Positions 10,649 through 19,899 are shown, counted from the first letter of the stretch. The stretch is 64,000 nucleotides of DNA from Flavivirga aquatica (GCF_001747085.1 NZ_MDJD01000054.1:868001-932000); one strand, 5' to 3'. Translations and numbers: made by a program. Notes: a model not told the origin generated them from the letters alone.

Positions 10649-11161
10649 ATGCCGTTATCTAATGATATTGTTTTAAGACCTAGATTTAAAATAGAAATAC
10701 CTAGAAATAACAAATCTGTTTTAAGTGATTTTGAAAACACTAAAATTACACAATCTAAATTTATTGTAAGCAGAGTCGATGATCATGTATTTATAAGATT
10801 TCCAAAACATAAACAGCGTTTTTGGTCTCCTCAATTACATCTACAAATTAATGAGATAAATAAGGAGTCATGTATGCTTCGTGGTTTATTTGGGCCAAAC
10901 CCAACAGTTTGGACACTTTTTATATTTCTACATTTCATGATTGCTGTATTATTTATTGCCTTCGGAATATGGACATATACTAAATGGTCTTTAAATCAAA
11001 ATTTTGTACTTCAAATTAGTTTAACCATTTTAATGATAACTATTTGGATTGCTTTATACTTTGCTGGTAGTATTGGAAAAGCCTCTAGCACCAGTGAAAT
11101 GCGTTTATTAAATAATTTCATGTATCAAGTTTTAGAAAAGGAAAAACGCCTTAATAACTAA
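10649..11161 (+). CDS. Small membrane protein of unknown function
   Basis: I do not recognise this 170-residue protein. The first about 85 residues are polar and look like a soluble beta-rich domain (RPRFKIEIPRNNKSVLSDFE, then FIRFPKHKQRFWSPQLHL). Two transmembrane helices follow (about 92-115 and 122-143) and a short charged tail. It has no signal peptide, so the N-terminal domain is likely cytoplasmic. It stands alone between der and the convergent lipoprotein gene. The ORF is well formed and its codon use matches its neighbours. Confidence 0.7.
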   Translation: MPLSNDIVLRPRFKIEIPRNNKSVLSDFENTKITQSKFIVSRVDDHVFIRFPKHKQRFWSPQLHLQINEINKESCMLRGLFGPNPTVWTLFIFLHFMIAVLFIAFGIWTYTKWSLNQNFVLQISLTILMITIWIALYFAGSIGKASSTSEMRLLNNFMYQVLEKEKRLNN

Positions 11162-11205
11162 ACTAAAGCGCTTTTAACCAATTATCGATCAAATAAAATT
11201 AATAA

Positions 11206-12723
11206 CTATTGAACATTTTCATAAAAACTAATAGTACCACTGTCTTCATTAGATACTACTAGCAAATCTTTTCCATTTGGACTATCTTCAGCATTTATAA
11301 CTAATAAACCTTCTGGAGCCTCATCTCCTGTATGCGATAATATGTCTAAAAATATAGGAGCTATTGGGTTTGTAACATCATACATTAACACTTGGTCATT
11401 TCTTTCTAAACCAACAAATAAAATATATCGTTCGTTCCCTATATTTAAAACTTCAACTGCTTCTGGTTCTGCTCCTTTATCATCACTTCTTTTATCATTA
11501 TCATTGAAACGAGCAGGTGTAGCTTTTAAAGTTTCGACAGCAATACTATTTCCACTATCGTAAAGCAAATTTCCATTAGCAGACCAAACACTAAATGAAC
11601 GCGCTCCATAGCTATATATTTGGTCTATATCACCATCGTTATCTATATCTCCTAATGTAGTTGTTGTTTTTAGCCTTCCTAGGTTAGCTTCATTTTGAAA
11701 ATCGCTAGACACAGGGTAAATTGTTTCGTCAAGCGTTAAATCGTCGACACGTTCTTCTTCGCTAAATCCATCATAATCTCTTGAATCTCCTTCATTAGCC
11801 GAAAAAACGTATTCTACCCCATTAATACTTGCAGAAGTAATTGCATCTGGTTGATATATTCCTAAAACAGGCCAATTTTTAAGTTCTGTAACATTATCTT
11901 TATCACTTGCATCAATATTGTTACCTGTAGCATTATAGTCTTTATAACCTAAAGGATAAATAGCTTCTATAATTTTTGAAGTTAAATTAACCTTAGCTAT
12001 TCCATTATTTTCTTGTAATGACACCCAAGCTGTATTAGAATCTTCTGAAACAGTTATATATTCTGGCTCTATATCTTGAGCTAAAGTAGCCCCTGGACCA
12101 AATACTCTAAAACCCTGTGCTTCTAATGATGCTTTTTGAGAATTAAATGATGTAAAATCTAAAGTTTTCACAGAATCATCTAATAAATCTATAATACTAA
12201 TTGTTCCCATTGGATCAATCGTATAATCTTTATTTGGCTCCCCTTCATTGGCAGAAATAATTAAATTCCCATTCTTAGAAAATGTTACCATATCTGGTAA
12301 AGCTCCAACTGTAAATTGTTTTAGCAATGAATTATCTGCAGTATTGTATACTAATATTTTCCCTGGATTTTGCTTTGGATCTGCTTCAACAGCAACTGCT
12401 AATTTGCCATCGTACACGGCAACACTATTAGGCGAGCCAAAAGAAGAAACATCTATTGGTGTTTCTTTTACTGGCGCATTTATATTCGAAATATTATTAA
12501 CAGAAATTTGAGTAGACTCTACATTAACTGTAAATAGTTTTTTTGAAACTGCATCATAAGCTGAAATCTCTGAAGCTCCTTCTCCTCCTACATTAATTGT
12601 TGTTTTATATTGAAAGTTTACAGTTGTATCAACTGGCTCACTTTTTGAATTATCATCGTCATTTTTACATCCAAAAACTGCGACAATACTAACCGCATAA
12701 ATAAGTGATTTTTTAAGTTTCAT
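11206..12723 (-). CDS. Choice-of-anchor-I-like beta-propeller lipoprotein
   Basis: An exported lipoprotein of 505 residues. The ATG at 12723 gives a lipoprotein signal peptide ending VSIVAVFGC. The residues after the Cys, KNDDDN, resemble the acidic lipoprotein export signal that sends flavobacterial lipoproteins to the cell surface. The rest is a WD/YVTN-type beta-propeller with repeated DxxSKxLF/VxVYDGKLAVA units, DIDNDGDID (Ca-binding-like) and RSFSVWSANGN. The architecture matches the choice-of-anchor I family, whose members are sometimes annotated as alkaline phosphatase- or mesenchyme-like proteins. No catalytic residues were identified. It is convergent with the small membrane protein gene. 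Confidence 0.78.
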   Translation of the reverse strand: MKLKKSLIYAVSIVAVFGCKNDDDNSKSEPVDTTVNFQYKTTINVGGEGASEISAYDAVSKKLFTVNVESTQISVNNISNINAPVKETPIDVSSFGSPNSVAVYDGKLAVAVEADPKQNPGKILVYNTADNSLLKQFTVGALPDMVTFSKNGNLIISANEGEPNKDYTIDPMGTISIIDLLDDSVKTLDFTSFNSQKASLEAQGFRVFGPGATLAQDIEPEYITVSEDSNTAWVSLQENNGIAKVNLTSKIIEAIYPLGYKDYNATGNNIDASDKDNVTELKNWPVLGIYQPDAITSASINGVEYVFSANEGDSRDYDGFSEEERVDDLTLDETIYPVSSDFQNEANLGRLKTTTTLGDIDNDGDIDQIYSYGARSFSVWSANGNLLYDSGNSIAVETLKATPARFNDNDKRSDDKGAEPEAVEVLNIGNERYILFVGLERNDQVLMYDVTNPIAPIFLDILSHTGDEAPEGLLVINAEDSPNGKDLLVVSNEDSGTISFYENVQ

Positions 12724-12806
12724 AGTCTGATTAATTAATTTCGACAAATATGAAACCTAAACTTTATGTTAATGTTACCTAATCAAAAAACTATCATTAG
12801 CTTTTA

Positions 12807-13688
12807 CTAATTATTATAACCAAAACGCTTTAACTGATTTTGATTACTTCGCCAGTTTTTATTCACTTTAACATATAATTCTAAATGAATTTGCTTGCCA
12901 AAAAAAGCCTCTAAATCTTTTCTAGCTTCTATACCTACGCGTTTTAATGCATTTCCTTTATGACCAATTATAATACCTTTTTGAGTTTCTCGCTCTACCA
13001 TAATAACCGAGCGTATTCTAATAATTTTTTCTTCCTCAAAAAACTCTTCTGTTTCTATCTCTACAGCATATGGTATTTCTTTTTTATAATGAAGAAGAAT
13101 TTTTTCTCGTATGGTTTCATTTATAAAAAAGCGTTCTGGCTTGTCTGTTAATTGATCTTTTGGATAAAAAGGAGGTGACTCTGGCAGCAATTCAATAATT
13201 CTATCAAATACTTCCTTTACTTGAAAGCCTTGTAAAGCCGAAATTGGAATAATTTCTGCCTCTGGTACTTTTTGTGCCCACAATTGTACCTGATTTTCCA
13301 ACTGCTCTTGGTCTGATATATCTATTTTATTTAATAATAATAAAACGGGAATCTTTGAATTTGTAATTTTTTTAAAGAAAGTCTCATCTTTTAATGCTTG
13401 CTCTCCTATTTCGACCATATAAATCAAAACATCTGCATCTTCAAAAGCAGATTTAACAAAGCCCATCATAGACTCTTGTAACTGATAAGCTGGTTTTATA
13501 ATTCCCGGAGTATCACTTAAAACAACTTGAAAATTATCACCATTTACTATTCCTAGAATACGATGTCTTGTTGTTTGGGCTTTTGAAGTTATAATAGATA
13601 ATTTCTCTCCTACAAAGGCATTCATTAATGTAGATTTCCCTACATTAGGATTTCCTATAATATTTACAAAACCTGCTTTATGGTTCAT
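12807..13688 (-). CDS. era: GTPase Era
   Basis: A GTPase that binds the 3' end of 16S rRNA and checks 30S maturation. The 293 residues contain the G domain (GNPNVGKST, DTPG at about 58-61, NKID) and the C-terminal KH domain with its signature (IIGHKGNALKRVGIEARKDL). The length is standard. It is preceded by 150 bp that include the terminator of the FKBP gene, so it probably has its own promoter. No anomaly was seen. Confidence 0.97.
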   Translation of the reverse strand: MNHKAGFVNIIGNPNVGKSTLMNAFVGEKLSIITSKAQTTRHRILGIVNGDNFQVVLSDTPGIIKPAYQLQESMMGFVKSAFEDADVLIYMVEIGEQALKDETFFKKITNSKIPVLLLLNKIDISDQEQLENQVQLWAQKVPEAEIIPISALQGFQVKEVFDRIIELLPESPPFYPKDQLTDKPERFFINETIREKILLHYKKEIPYAVEIETEEFFEEEKIIRIRSVIMVERETQKGIIIGHKGNALKRVGIEARKDLEAFFGKQIHLELYVKVNKNWRSNQNQLKRFGYNN

Positions 13689-13782
13689 TTTCTTTTTATT
13701 TAAGATATTGCAAAGTTACAATCTTGAATTGTTAATACCACTAATCGATTAAATTTACTGTAATAAAAAATATCATATACAA

Positions 13783-13811
13783 AAAAACAGGAAGCTAAGC
13801 TTCCTGTTTTA
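13783..13811 (-). terminator. Intrinsic terminator after FKBP gene
   Basis: A near-perfect hairpin of AAAACAGGAAGCT and its complement AGCTTCCTGTTTT around one central base, followed on the minus strand by a run of T. It lies just after the stop of the FKBP lipoprotein gene and upstream of era, both on the minus strand, so it separates the two transcripts. Confidence 0.85.
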
Positions 13812-13838
13812 AATATTTTAAAGTAAATAAAACTTATA

Positions 13839-14546
13839 TTACTTTACTATTTCAATTAATTCTACATCAAAAATTAATGCTGCGTAAGGCTTAATTGCTC
13901 CTCCTGGTCTAGGGTTAGCGCCATATGCTAATTCTTGAGGAATAAAGAATTTATATTTTGAACCTACAGACATTAATTGTAAACCTTCTGTCCATCCTTT
14001 TATAACTTGAGTAACACCAAATTCAGCTGGAGTACCTCTATCTACAGAACTATCAAATACAGTTCCATCAATTAATGTACCATGGTAGTGTACTTTTACT
14101 TTAGACTCTGTTGTTGGTTTCTCTCCATTTCCTTCATTAAGAACTATATATTGTAAACCACTTTCTGTTGTTTTAACACCAGCTTTAGTTTTATTTTCTT
14201 CTAAAAACTTAACACCTACTTCTTGGTTTTTCTTCCCTTCTTCTTCAAGCTTAGCAGCTTCTTCTTGTTGTTTTTTCTGGAAGTAAGCTCTAACTATTGC
14301 TTGAGCTTTTGCTTCTTCTAATAAAATATTAGTAGAATCTGAAACATTAGAATACCCTTGAACGAAAAAATCATTATCAAATTCAGTAAAAGTAGCTTTT
14401 ACATTTTTTGCCACATCCATCCCTATAGCATAACTAACAGAGTCTAACTGAGTTTTTAATGGCTTATTTGTAACGCCACCTTCTTTATTACAAGATGCTG
14501 CTAGCATAGTTATTGTTGCTAGACTTAAAAATTTCATTATTTTCAT
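13839..14546 (-). CDS. FKBP-type peptidyl-prolyl isomerase lipoprotein
   Basis: An envelope folding catalyst of 235 residues. A lipoprotein signal peptide ends with LAASC. An FKBP N-terminal dimerisation region rich in helix follows (about 30-115). The FKBP domain comes last (about 125-235), with [30 protein letters not shown] and a C-terminal IFDVELIEI strand. Most FKBP active-site positions are conserved (Y, F, D in [15 protein letters not shown] in [10 protein letters not shown]). Its architecture is Mip/FkpA-like. A strong terminator follows the gene. Confidence 0.92.
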   Translation of the reverse strand: MKIMKFLSLATITMLAASCNKEGGVTNKPLKTQLDSVSYAIGMDVAKNVKATFTEFDNDFFVQGYSNVSDSTNILLEEAKAQAIVRAYFQKKQQEEAAKLEEEGKKNQEVGVKFLEENKTKAGVKTTESGLQYIVLNEGNGEKPTTESKVKVHYHGTLIDGTVFDSSVDRGTPAEFGVTQVIKGWTEGLQLMSVGSKYKFFIPQELAYGANPRPGGAIKPYAALIFDVELIEIVK

Positions 14547-14713
14547 TTTTAGTTTATTTTTATTTAATTCTTTTTTTATTACGATGCCAAAAGTAACAAA
14601 TTTATAGTCAGTAAAAAAGAAAAAAAAAGACTACTAAACTTAGTTCCATTTTATATCGAACTACTATAGCTCATTTCTCATTAAAACCATGTAAATCAAT
14701 ATGTAAAAATAAA

Positions 14714-14737
14714 AAGAGCCACATAACTGTAGCTCTT
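14714..14737 (-). terminator. Probable terminator after eda
   Basis: The inverted repeat AAGAGC (14714-14719) / GCTCTT (14732-14737) can extend inwards with AC/GT pairs. On the minus strand it is followed by TTTTTATTTTTA. It sits about 30 bp after the eda stop codon and fits an intrinsic terminator for the kdgK-eda transcript. Confidence 0.65.
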
Positions 14738-14767
14738 AATTTAATCTTAGCTTTGTTAATAAGCTAA

Positions 14768-15436
14768 TTATTTTCTAACCGATTTTACTATGGCTAATGC
14801 TTTTTTAACATCCTCCTCTAACTTAGCATAATCTTGATTAGCTATAATTTCTTTTGAAATTAATTTAGATCCCATACCAACACAAGTAACGCCTGCATCA
14901 AACCATCCTTTTAAATTCTCTTCTGTTGGCGAAACACCTCCTGTAGGCATAACGCTTGTCCATGGTTGTGGTCCTTTAATTCCCTTTACAAATTGTGGCC
15001 CATAGATATCCCCTGGGAATAATTTTACTATCTCACAACCTAATTCCTCAGCTCTTGTTATTTCTGTTAAGGTTCCACATCCTGGAGACCAAAGTACTTT
15101 TTTACGGTTACAAGCAATAGCAATGTCTTCTCTTAATACTGGAGTTACTATAAAGTTGGCTCCTAAAGCCATATATAATGAAGCTGCTGCACCATCGGTT
15201 ACAGAACCAACGCCCATAATCATTCCTGGTAATTCAGCAATTGCGTATTTTGTTAATTCTCCAAAAACTTCATGAGCAAAGTCTCCACGGGCTGTAAACT
15301 CCATTAAACGTGCACCACCATCATAACATGCTTTTAATACCTTTTTACTTAGCTCTAAATCATTATTAAAAAACAAAGGAATCATCCCTGTATCTTTCAT
15401 TGCTTGAGCAACTTCTAATCTTGTAAATTGTGCCAT
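14768..15436 (-). CDS. eda: KDPG / 4-hydroxy-2-oxoglutarate aldolase
   Basis: A class I aldolase that splits 2-keto-3-deoxy-6-phosphogluconate to pyruvate and glyceraldehyde 3-phosphate. The 222 residues carry the family landmarks: MEFTARG with the catalytic Glu, SPGCGTLTE, the Schiff-base Lys in KLFPGDIYGP, and the phosphate-binding PTGGVSPTEENL and GMGSKL. It lies 89 bp downstream of kdgK on the same strand. The pair converts 2-keto-3-deoxygluconate (KDG) from alginate, pectin or other uronates into central metabolites. The spacer between the two genes holds a long inverted repeat. Probably controlled by the neighbouring LacI-type regulator. Confidence 0.95.
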   Translation of the reverse strand: MAQFTRLEVAQAMKDTGMIPLFFNNDLELSKKVLKACYDGGARLMEFTARGDFAHEVFGELTKYAIAELPGMIMGVGSVTDGAAASLYMALGANFIVTPVLREDIAIACNRKKVLWSPGCGTLTEITRAEELGCEIVKLFPGDIYGPQFVKGIKGPQPWTSVMPTGGVSPTEENLKGWFDAGVTCVGMGSKLISKEIIANQDYAKLEEDVKKALAIVKSVRK

Positions 15437-15445
15437 TTTATTAAA

Positions 15446-15519
15446 TGTTTAATTGTTGATTCGTGTAGTTGTTGAACTGTTAAACCTATTAAATGACTCA
15501 ACAGATCAACAATTAAACA
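15446..15519. repeat. Long inverted repeat between kdgK and eda
   Basis: A perfect 15-bp pair, TGTTTAATTGTTGAT (15446-15460) and ATCAACAATTAAACA (15505-15519), with further inner pairing TTGTTGA/TCAACA. It fills nearly the whole spacer of the two-gene transcript. The words GTTTAATTGTTGA resemble a low-complexity intergenic element type seen in Flavobacteria. As RNA it would form a stable stem-loop between the two cistrons. Confidence 0.8.
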
Positions 15520-15525
15520 CTTATA

Positions 15526-16572
15526 TTATCTAGCTACACGACCTGATGCGTCGCCACCCATTAATTTTTGAACTTCTTCTACTGTTACTAAGTTAGCATC
15601 ACCTTTTATAGTGTGTTTTAAACATGATGCAGCTACAGCAAAATCTAAAGCGTTTTGATCATCTTCTGGGTATTTTAATAATCCGTAGATTAAACCTCCC
15701 ATAAAAGAATCTCCTCCACCTACTCTATCTACGATATCTGTAATTTGGTATTGGCGTGTTTCATACATTTTTTTACCATCATATAAAACTCCAGCCCATG
15801 TATTATGAGATGCAGAAATAGATCCTCTTAAAGTTGTGATTACCTTTTTAGCTTTTGGAAATTTATCCATCATTTGCTTACAAACAGATAGGAAAGCTTC
15901 TGCTTTTACATCATGCCCTTGAGTTGTAATATCTAAACCTTCTGGTTTAATGTTAAAGTGTTTCTCAGCATCTTCTTCATTTCCTAAAACAACATCACAA
16001 TAAGATGTTAAATCTGTCATTACAGATTCTCTGTGTGCATCGCCACAATAGTTCCATAATTTAGCACGATAGTTTAAATCTGTAGAAATTGTAATTCCTT
16101 TTTCACTAGCGGCTTTTACAGCTTCTAAGCAAACATCTGCAGCTCCTTGAGAAATTGCTGGAGTAATACCTGTCCAGTGAAACCACTCAACACCATCAAA
16201 AACAGCATCCCAATCAATCATTCCTGATTCAATCTCAGCAATAGCAGAATGTGCTCTATCATAAACAACTTTACTACCTCTTGAAACTGCTCCAGTTTCT
16301 AAAAAATAAATACCTAAACGGTCACCTCCATAAACAATCTTGTCTACACCAACACCTCTTTTACGCATTTCCATCATAGCACATTCTCCAATATCATTCT
16401 TTGGTAAACGCGTTACAAAATCTACAGGAACACCATAATTAGCTAGTGATACTGCTACGTTTGACTCTCCTCCTCCATAAACTACATCAAAATTGTTAGC
16501 TTGAGAAAATCTTAAAAATCCTTGAGGTGCTAAGCGTAGCATAATTTCCCCAAAAGTGACTACTTTTTTCAT
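15526..16572 (-). CDS. kdgK: 2-dehydro-3-deoxygluconokinase (PfkB family)
   Basis: Phosphorylates KDG to KDPG, the substrate of the aldolase next to it. The 348 residues form a ribokinase fold: an N-terminal strand VVTFGEIMLRLAP, VYGGGESNVAVSLANYG for sugar binding, and DRVGGGDSFMGGLIYGL with the catalytic Asp and anion hole. The length fits Bacteroidota KDG kinases (about 340). The start is the ATG complementary to 16570-16572. A perfect LacI-type operator lies 33 bp upstream, so induction by the sugar acid is likely. KDG rather than another sugar as substrate is inferred from the adjacent eda. Confidence 0.92.
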   Translation of the reverse strand: MKKVVTFGEIMLRLAPQGFLRFSQANNFDVVYGGGESNVAVSLANYGVPVDFVTRLPKNDIGECAMMEMRKRGVGVDKIVYGGDRLGIYFLETGAVSRGSKVVYDRAHSAIAEIESGMIDWDAVFDGVEWFHWTGITPAISQGAADVCLEAVKAASEKGITISTDLNYRAKLWNYCGDAHRESVMTDLTSYCDVVLGNEEDAEKHFNIKPEGLDITTQGHDVKAEAFLSVCKQMMDKFPKAKKVITTLRGSISASHNTWAGVLYDGKKMYETRQYQITDIVDRVGGGDSFMGGLIYGLLKYPEDDQNALDFAVAASCLKHTIKGDANLVTVEEVQKLMGGDASGRVAR

Positions 16573-16604
16573 TTTTAAATTATTAATTAGTTTTAATACC
16601 TATT

Positions 16605-16622
16605 TGCTTAAACGTTTAAGCA
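16605..16622. promoter_or_regulatory. LacI-type operator O1
   Basis: The perfect 18-bp palindrome TGCTTAAACGTTTAAGCA with the central CG typical of LacI/GalR operators. It lies 33 bp before kdgK. An identical copy (O2) is 89 bp away centre to centre, in the same divergent spacer. Confidence 0.9.
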
Positions 16623-16664
16623 TATTGCTTTAAATAAAATCAAAACAGTTAAAGAGTTAGCTAT

Positions 16665-16695
16665 TTTGATTATAAAAACTAAGATGTTATATTTG
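16665..16695 (+). promoter_or_regulatory. Promoter of the lacI-type regulator
   Basis: TTTG (16665-16668), 19 bp, then TATATTTG (16688-16695). This is a full match to the Bacteroidota sigma consensus. The last two bases of the -7 element are the first two bases of operator O2, so a bound repressor would block the start site. Confidence 0.75.
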
Positions 16696-16711
16696 CTTAA
16701 ACGTTTAAGCA
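16694..16711. promoter_or_regulatory. LacI-type operator O2
   Basis: The second copy of TGCTTAAACGTTTAAGCA, identical to O1. It ends 15 bp before the TTG start of the regulator and overlaps the predicted transcription start. This indicates autoregulation, possibly with looping to O1. Confidence 0.9.
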
Positions 16712-16726
16712 CAAATATATAAAAAT

Positions 16727-17758
16727 TTGACTAATAAAAAAAAAGCGACTATAAAAGATATTGCTAACGTCTTAAACATATCTCCGGCGGCTGTATCAAA
16801 AGCGCTTCATGACGACTCTCGAATAAGCACAAAAACAAAAGAGGCCGTTAAAAAAGTGGCTAAAGATTTAAATTATCAACCCAATCACCTAGCTAGTGCA
16901 TTACGAAAAGGGAAGAGTCATTTAGTTGGTGTTATTGTTCCCAGAACTAATAGTAACTTCTTTTCTTCTGTAATTCAAAACATTGAAGAAGTTTTAAATA
17001 AGGAAGGTTATAATATCATTATAACACAATCCAATGAATCTTATAAAAAAGAGTGCAATAATATTGATACTTTATTATTTACTCAAGTTGATGGTATTAT
17101 AGCTTCAATGGCTAATGAAACTATTGATTTAGAGTATTATAAAAAAGTAAAATCGAAAGGTATTCCTTTAATTTTATTTGACCGTGGTGAAAACGATTTA
17201 AATGTCGATTATATTGGTATTAATGATTATGATAGTAGCCATATGATTGTTGAACATCTGGTGAAACAAGGTTGTAAACGTATTGCTCATATTGGTGGCT
17301 ACAAACATACCCGTATTTTTAATAATAGAATTAGAGGCTATGTTGATGCCTTAAAAAAATACGACTTACCTCTTGACAATGAACTTCTTATAGAGAGTAG
17401 TTTGACTATTAAAGATGGAAGAGAAAAAATGTTGCAACTACTAAGCCTTAAAAATAGACCTGATGCTGTTTATGTTGCTGGAGATTATGCAGCACTAGGT
17501 GCTCTTCAAATATTAAACGAACAACATATTAATATGCCCAAAGATATGGCCTTAGTTGGTTTTGGAAATGAACCTTTTACTTCAATGGTTACTCCTACAA
17601 TTTCTAGTATTAATCAACATAGTGCTGAAATAGGAAAACTAGCTGCTAAAACATTTTTAGAACACGCAAAAAAGGCAACTATAAAACAATCTTTAAATAA
17701 AATAATTTTAGATGCTGAATTGATTGTTAGGGATTCTTCTAGTATTATTAAAAAGTAG
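16727..17758 (+). CDS. LacI family transcriptional regulator of the KDG genes
   Basis: A sugar-responsive repressor of 343 residues. The N-terminal HTH and hinge are textbook: ATIKDIANVLNISPAAVSKA, then LNYQPNHLASALRKGKS. A periplasmic-binding-protein-like effector domain follows (about 65-340). Translation most likely begins at a TTG, because TTG ACT AAT AAA runs directly into the conserved HTH and no ATG is near. It is divergent from kdgK-eda, and the spacer carries two identical perfect palindromes. The likely inducer is KDG or a related uronate product; this is an inference from its neighbours. Confidence 0.93.
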   Translation: MTNKKKATIKDIANVLNISPAAVSKALHDDSRISTKTKEAVKKVAKDLNYQPNHLASALRKGKSHLVGVIVPRTNSNFFSSVIQNIEEVLNKEGYNIIITQSNESYKKECNNIDTLLFTQVDGIIASMANETIDLEYYKKVKSKGIPLILFDRGENDLNVDYIGINDYDSSHMIVEHLVKQGCKRIAHIGGYKHTRIFNNRIRGYVDALKKYDLPLDNELLIESSLTIKDGREKMLQLLSLKNRPDAVYVAGDYAALGALQILNEQHINMPKDMALVGFGNEPFTSMVTPTISSINQHSAEIGKLAAKTFLEHAKKATIKQSLNKIILDAELIVRDSSSIIKK

Positions 17759-17804
17759 TAATTCTCAAAGTAATTATCTGTTCCTGAATTTATTTAAGAA
17801 ATAC

Positions 17805-18740
17805 CTACTTATATAAAGTTCCTTTTCTGTAACTTTTAGGAGAAACCCCTACATATCTTTTAAAAAACTTAACAAAATAAGATGCGTCTTCAAAACCTAC
17901 TTTAAACGCTATTTCACCTATCTGTAAAGAAGTAAATCGAAGTAATCGCTTTGCTTCTAGAATAATTCTTTCTGATATTAACTTAGATGCAGATTTACCT
18001 GTTACGGCATTAGTAATGGTTGTAAGTGTCTTTGATGAAATACTAAGCAGTTTAGCATAATCATTTACAGAAACCCCTTTATTATAGTTTTCTTCTATAA
18101 GCTCTTTATACTTGGCAAATTGAAGTTCGTAATGATTATTAAATTGAAGATGAATATTCTCATCATTTCTATGTATGCGCTCTAGACTTATAAGTAATGA
18201 TTTTAATGAAAAGCGTATAACCTCTTCATACCCAAAAGCGCCTTTACTAGAAAGTTCTTTTCTAATTAGATTAATATAAGATGTTGCTGTTATTACTGTT
18301 TCTTTATCAATTACATAGCAAGGGTTTTCTCGTGAGTTGAATACATTATATTTTAAAAAGACATCGACATCATTATGCATAAAAAAACTCTCATTAAAAT
18401 GAATAAGCCACCCTTGCACATCTAGATTACTATCAAAAGCGTGAATATGATCTTTAGAAATGAATAGAATTGTATTTTTTTTAATCTTATAGGTTTTAAA
18501 ATCTACAATATGTTCGCCTCCATCTTCAAAAAACCAAATGATTTGATAATAACTATGTGAATGAGCTATAGTTGCTTTTTCACCATGCTTCTTGAGATAC
18601 CCATTTAAATTATATACTTCAAACTGAAGTTTTTCTGGGTGCTTTCTATGAAGATGATATTTTTCTATCTTAGTATTAAGATTTTTCACTTGGCTTCTTA
18701 TAATTAATTTTTTTAAAAATAAGGAATCTCTAGGCTTCAC
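17805..18740 (-). CDS. AraC family transcriptional regulator
   Basis: A regulator of 311 residues. The N-terminal half is a cupin-type sensing domain (HSHSYYQIIWFFEDGGEHIV and HIHAFDSN). The C-terminal about 100 residues contain two HTH motifs (VNDYAKLLSISSKTLTTITN and IGEIAFKVGFEDASYFVKFF) and the closing GVSPKSYRKG. The frame opens at a GTG (complement of 18738-18740); no in-frame ATG precedes the cupin strands, so the start is uncertain. It converges with the LacI gene and lies just downstream of the amine oxidase. It may control the amine oxidase and SDR genes, but no operator was seen. Confidence 0.88.
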   Translation of the reverse strand: MKPRDSLFLKKLIIRSQVKNLNTKIEKYHLHRKHPEKLQFEVYNLNGYLKKHGEKATIAHSHSYYQIIWFFEDGGEHIVDFKTYKIKKNTILFISKDHIHAFDSNLDVQGWLIHFNESFFMHNDVDVFLKYNVFNSRENPCYVIDKETVITATSYINLIRKELSSKGAFGYEEVIRFSLKSLLISLERIHRNDENIHLQFNNHYELQFAKYKELIEENYNKGVSVNDYAKLLSISSKTLTTITNAVTGKSASKLISERIILEAKRLLRFTSLQIGEIAFKVGFEDASYFVKFFKRYVGVSPKSYRKGTLYK

Positions 18741-18778
18741 ACCTTAAAACATATCAAATATTTAAAGCGTTATTTTTA

Positions 18779-19828
18779 TTAAGATTTACTTAATAGGTTT
18801 TTAGCTGCTTTAACACCACTATATACAGCTCCATCCATATAACCGCCATATACAGAAGAAGTTTCCGTTCCTGAAAAAAGTACTTTTCCATTCAAATAAA
18901 AACTTTCAAATTTTGAATTTCCATAACGGGGACTCATATAAATAGATTTGATTGTTTCACATGAAGTATTTCTATCTTTCGACCAATCTTTTTCTTTATA
19001 TGTTATATAATCAAGAACTTCTTCTCCTAAATGTTTTTGTAAATAGTTTAAAACTTTTGTTTTGCGCTCAACTTTAGAGACATCTCTTAATCCTTCATTT
19101 ATAAAACCCATTAATGCGTGCGTTTTTTCATTTACATCACTATGATCATATAATTCTGTAACGGCTCCTGTTTGACCAATAATCATTCCTGACATATATT
19201 TATGTCTCCAAAATGGTGACCTAAAGGTAAGACCTACTTTTATAGCATTACTCATCCAAGTATGAGTATTGTTTATTGTCTTAATTAACGACTCTGGTAA
19301 TTCTGGATTAAATAAAATACGTGGTGCAATACGTGGTGGTATGGTAATTATTATTTTTTCTGCTTTATACCGCCCTTTATTAGTTGTAAGTAGTACGCCA
19401 TCTTTTTCCTCTTTAATTTCTAAAACCGTAGTAGCTGTTTTTATTTTAGTCTCAATACCCGAAGCAAGGGCATTAATCATTGCCATAGAACCACCAACTA
19501 CTCTAAAAGCTGATGGAGTATTGGAATCTTTCTCAAAATAATGTGCTGGCCCCATAGTATTATATACTAAAACACTTTTTCCTTTACTGTATTGGTGAAA
19601 CTTATCAATATTTAAATTATTAATTAGATCTATTACATTTTCATGATCGTTTTGAAACCAAGTAGCACCAAAATCAATCTCGTTTTCTGTTAAGATACGT
19701 CCTCCAATACGATCTCTAGATTCTAAAACAAAAAAATCAGTTTCACCTTGCCTATTTAGTACATAAGCAGAAGTGAGTCCTGAGAGACCTGCTCCAACTA
19801 TAATATATTTAGCCTTATTATTTGTCAT
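18779..19828 (-). CDS. Flavin monoamine oxidase family protein
   Basis: An FAD-dependent amine oxidase-type enzyme of 349 residues. The dinucleotide-binding motif is at the N-terminus (YIIVGAGLSGLTSAYVLNRQ), followed by VLESRDRIGGRILTE. The C-terminal FAD signature is FSGTETSSVYGGYMDGAVYSG. The ATG at 19828 starts six codons after an alternative (19846) and sits closer to the FAD strand, as is usual. At 349 residues it is shorter than most amine oxidases (about 440-500), lacking part of the substrate domain. It precedes the AraC gene and follows the SDR gene on the same strand. Substrate unknown. Confidence 0.85.
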   Translation of the reverse strand: MTNNKAKYIIVGAGLSGLTSAYVLNRQGETDFFVLESRDRIGGRILTENEIDFGATWFQNDHENVIDLINNLNIDKFHQYSKGKSVLVYNTMGPAHYFEKDSNTPSAFRVVGGSMAMINALASGIETKIKTATTVLEIKEEKDGVLLTTNKGRYKAEKIIITIPPRIAPRILFNPELPESLIKTINNTHTWMSNAIKVGLTFRSPFWRHKYMSGMIIGQTGAVTELYDHSDVNEKTHALMGFINEGLRDVSKVERKTKVLNYLQKHLGEEVLDYITYKEKDWSKDRNTSCETIKSIYMSPRYGNSKFESFYLNGKVLFSGTETSSVYGGYMDGAVYSGVKAAKNLLSKS

Positions 19829-19899
19829 TAATTTCTTTTTAAACACCTACACTAAAAGCTACTACGTTTTTAAACTATATAAATATACTACAATAATAT

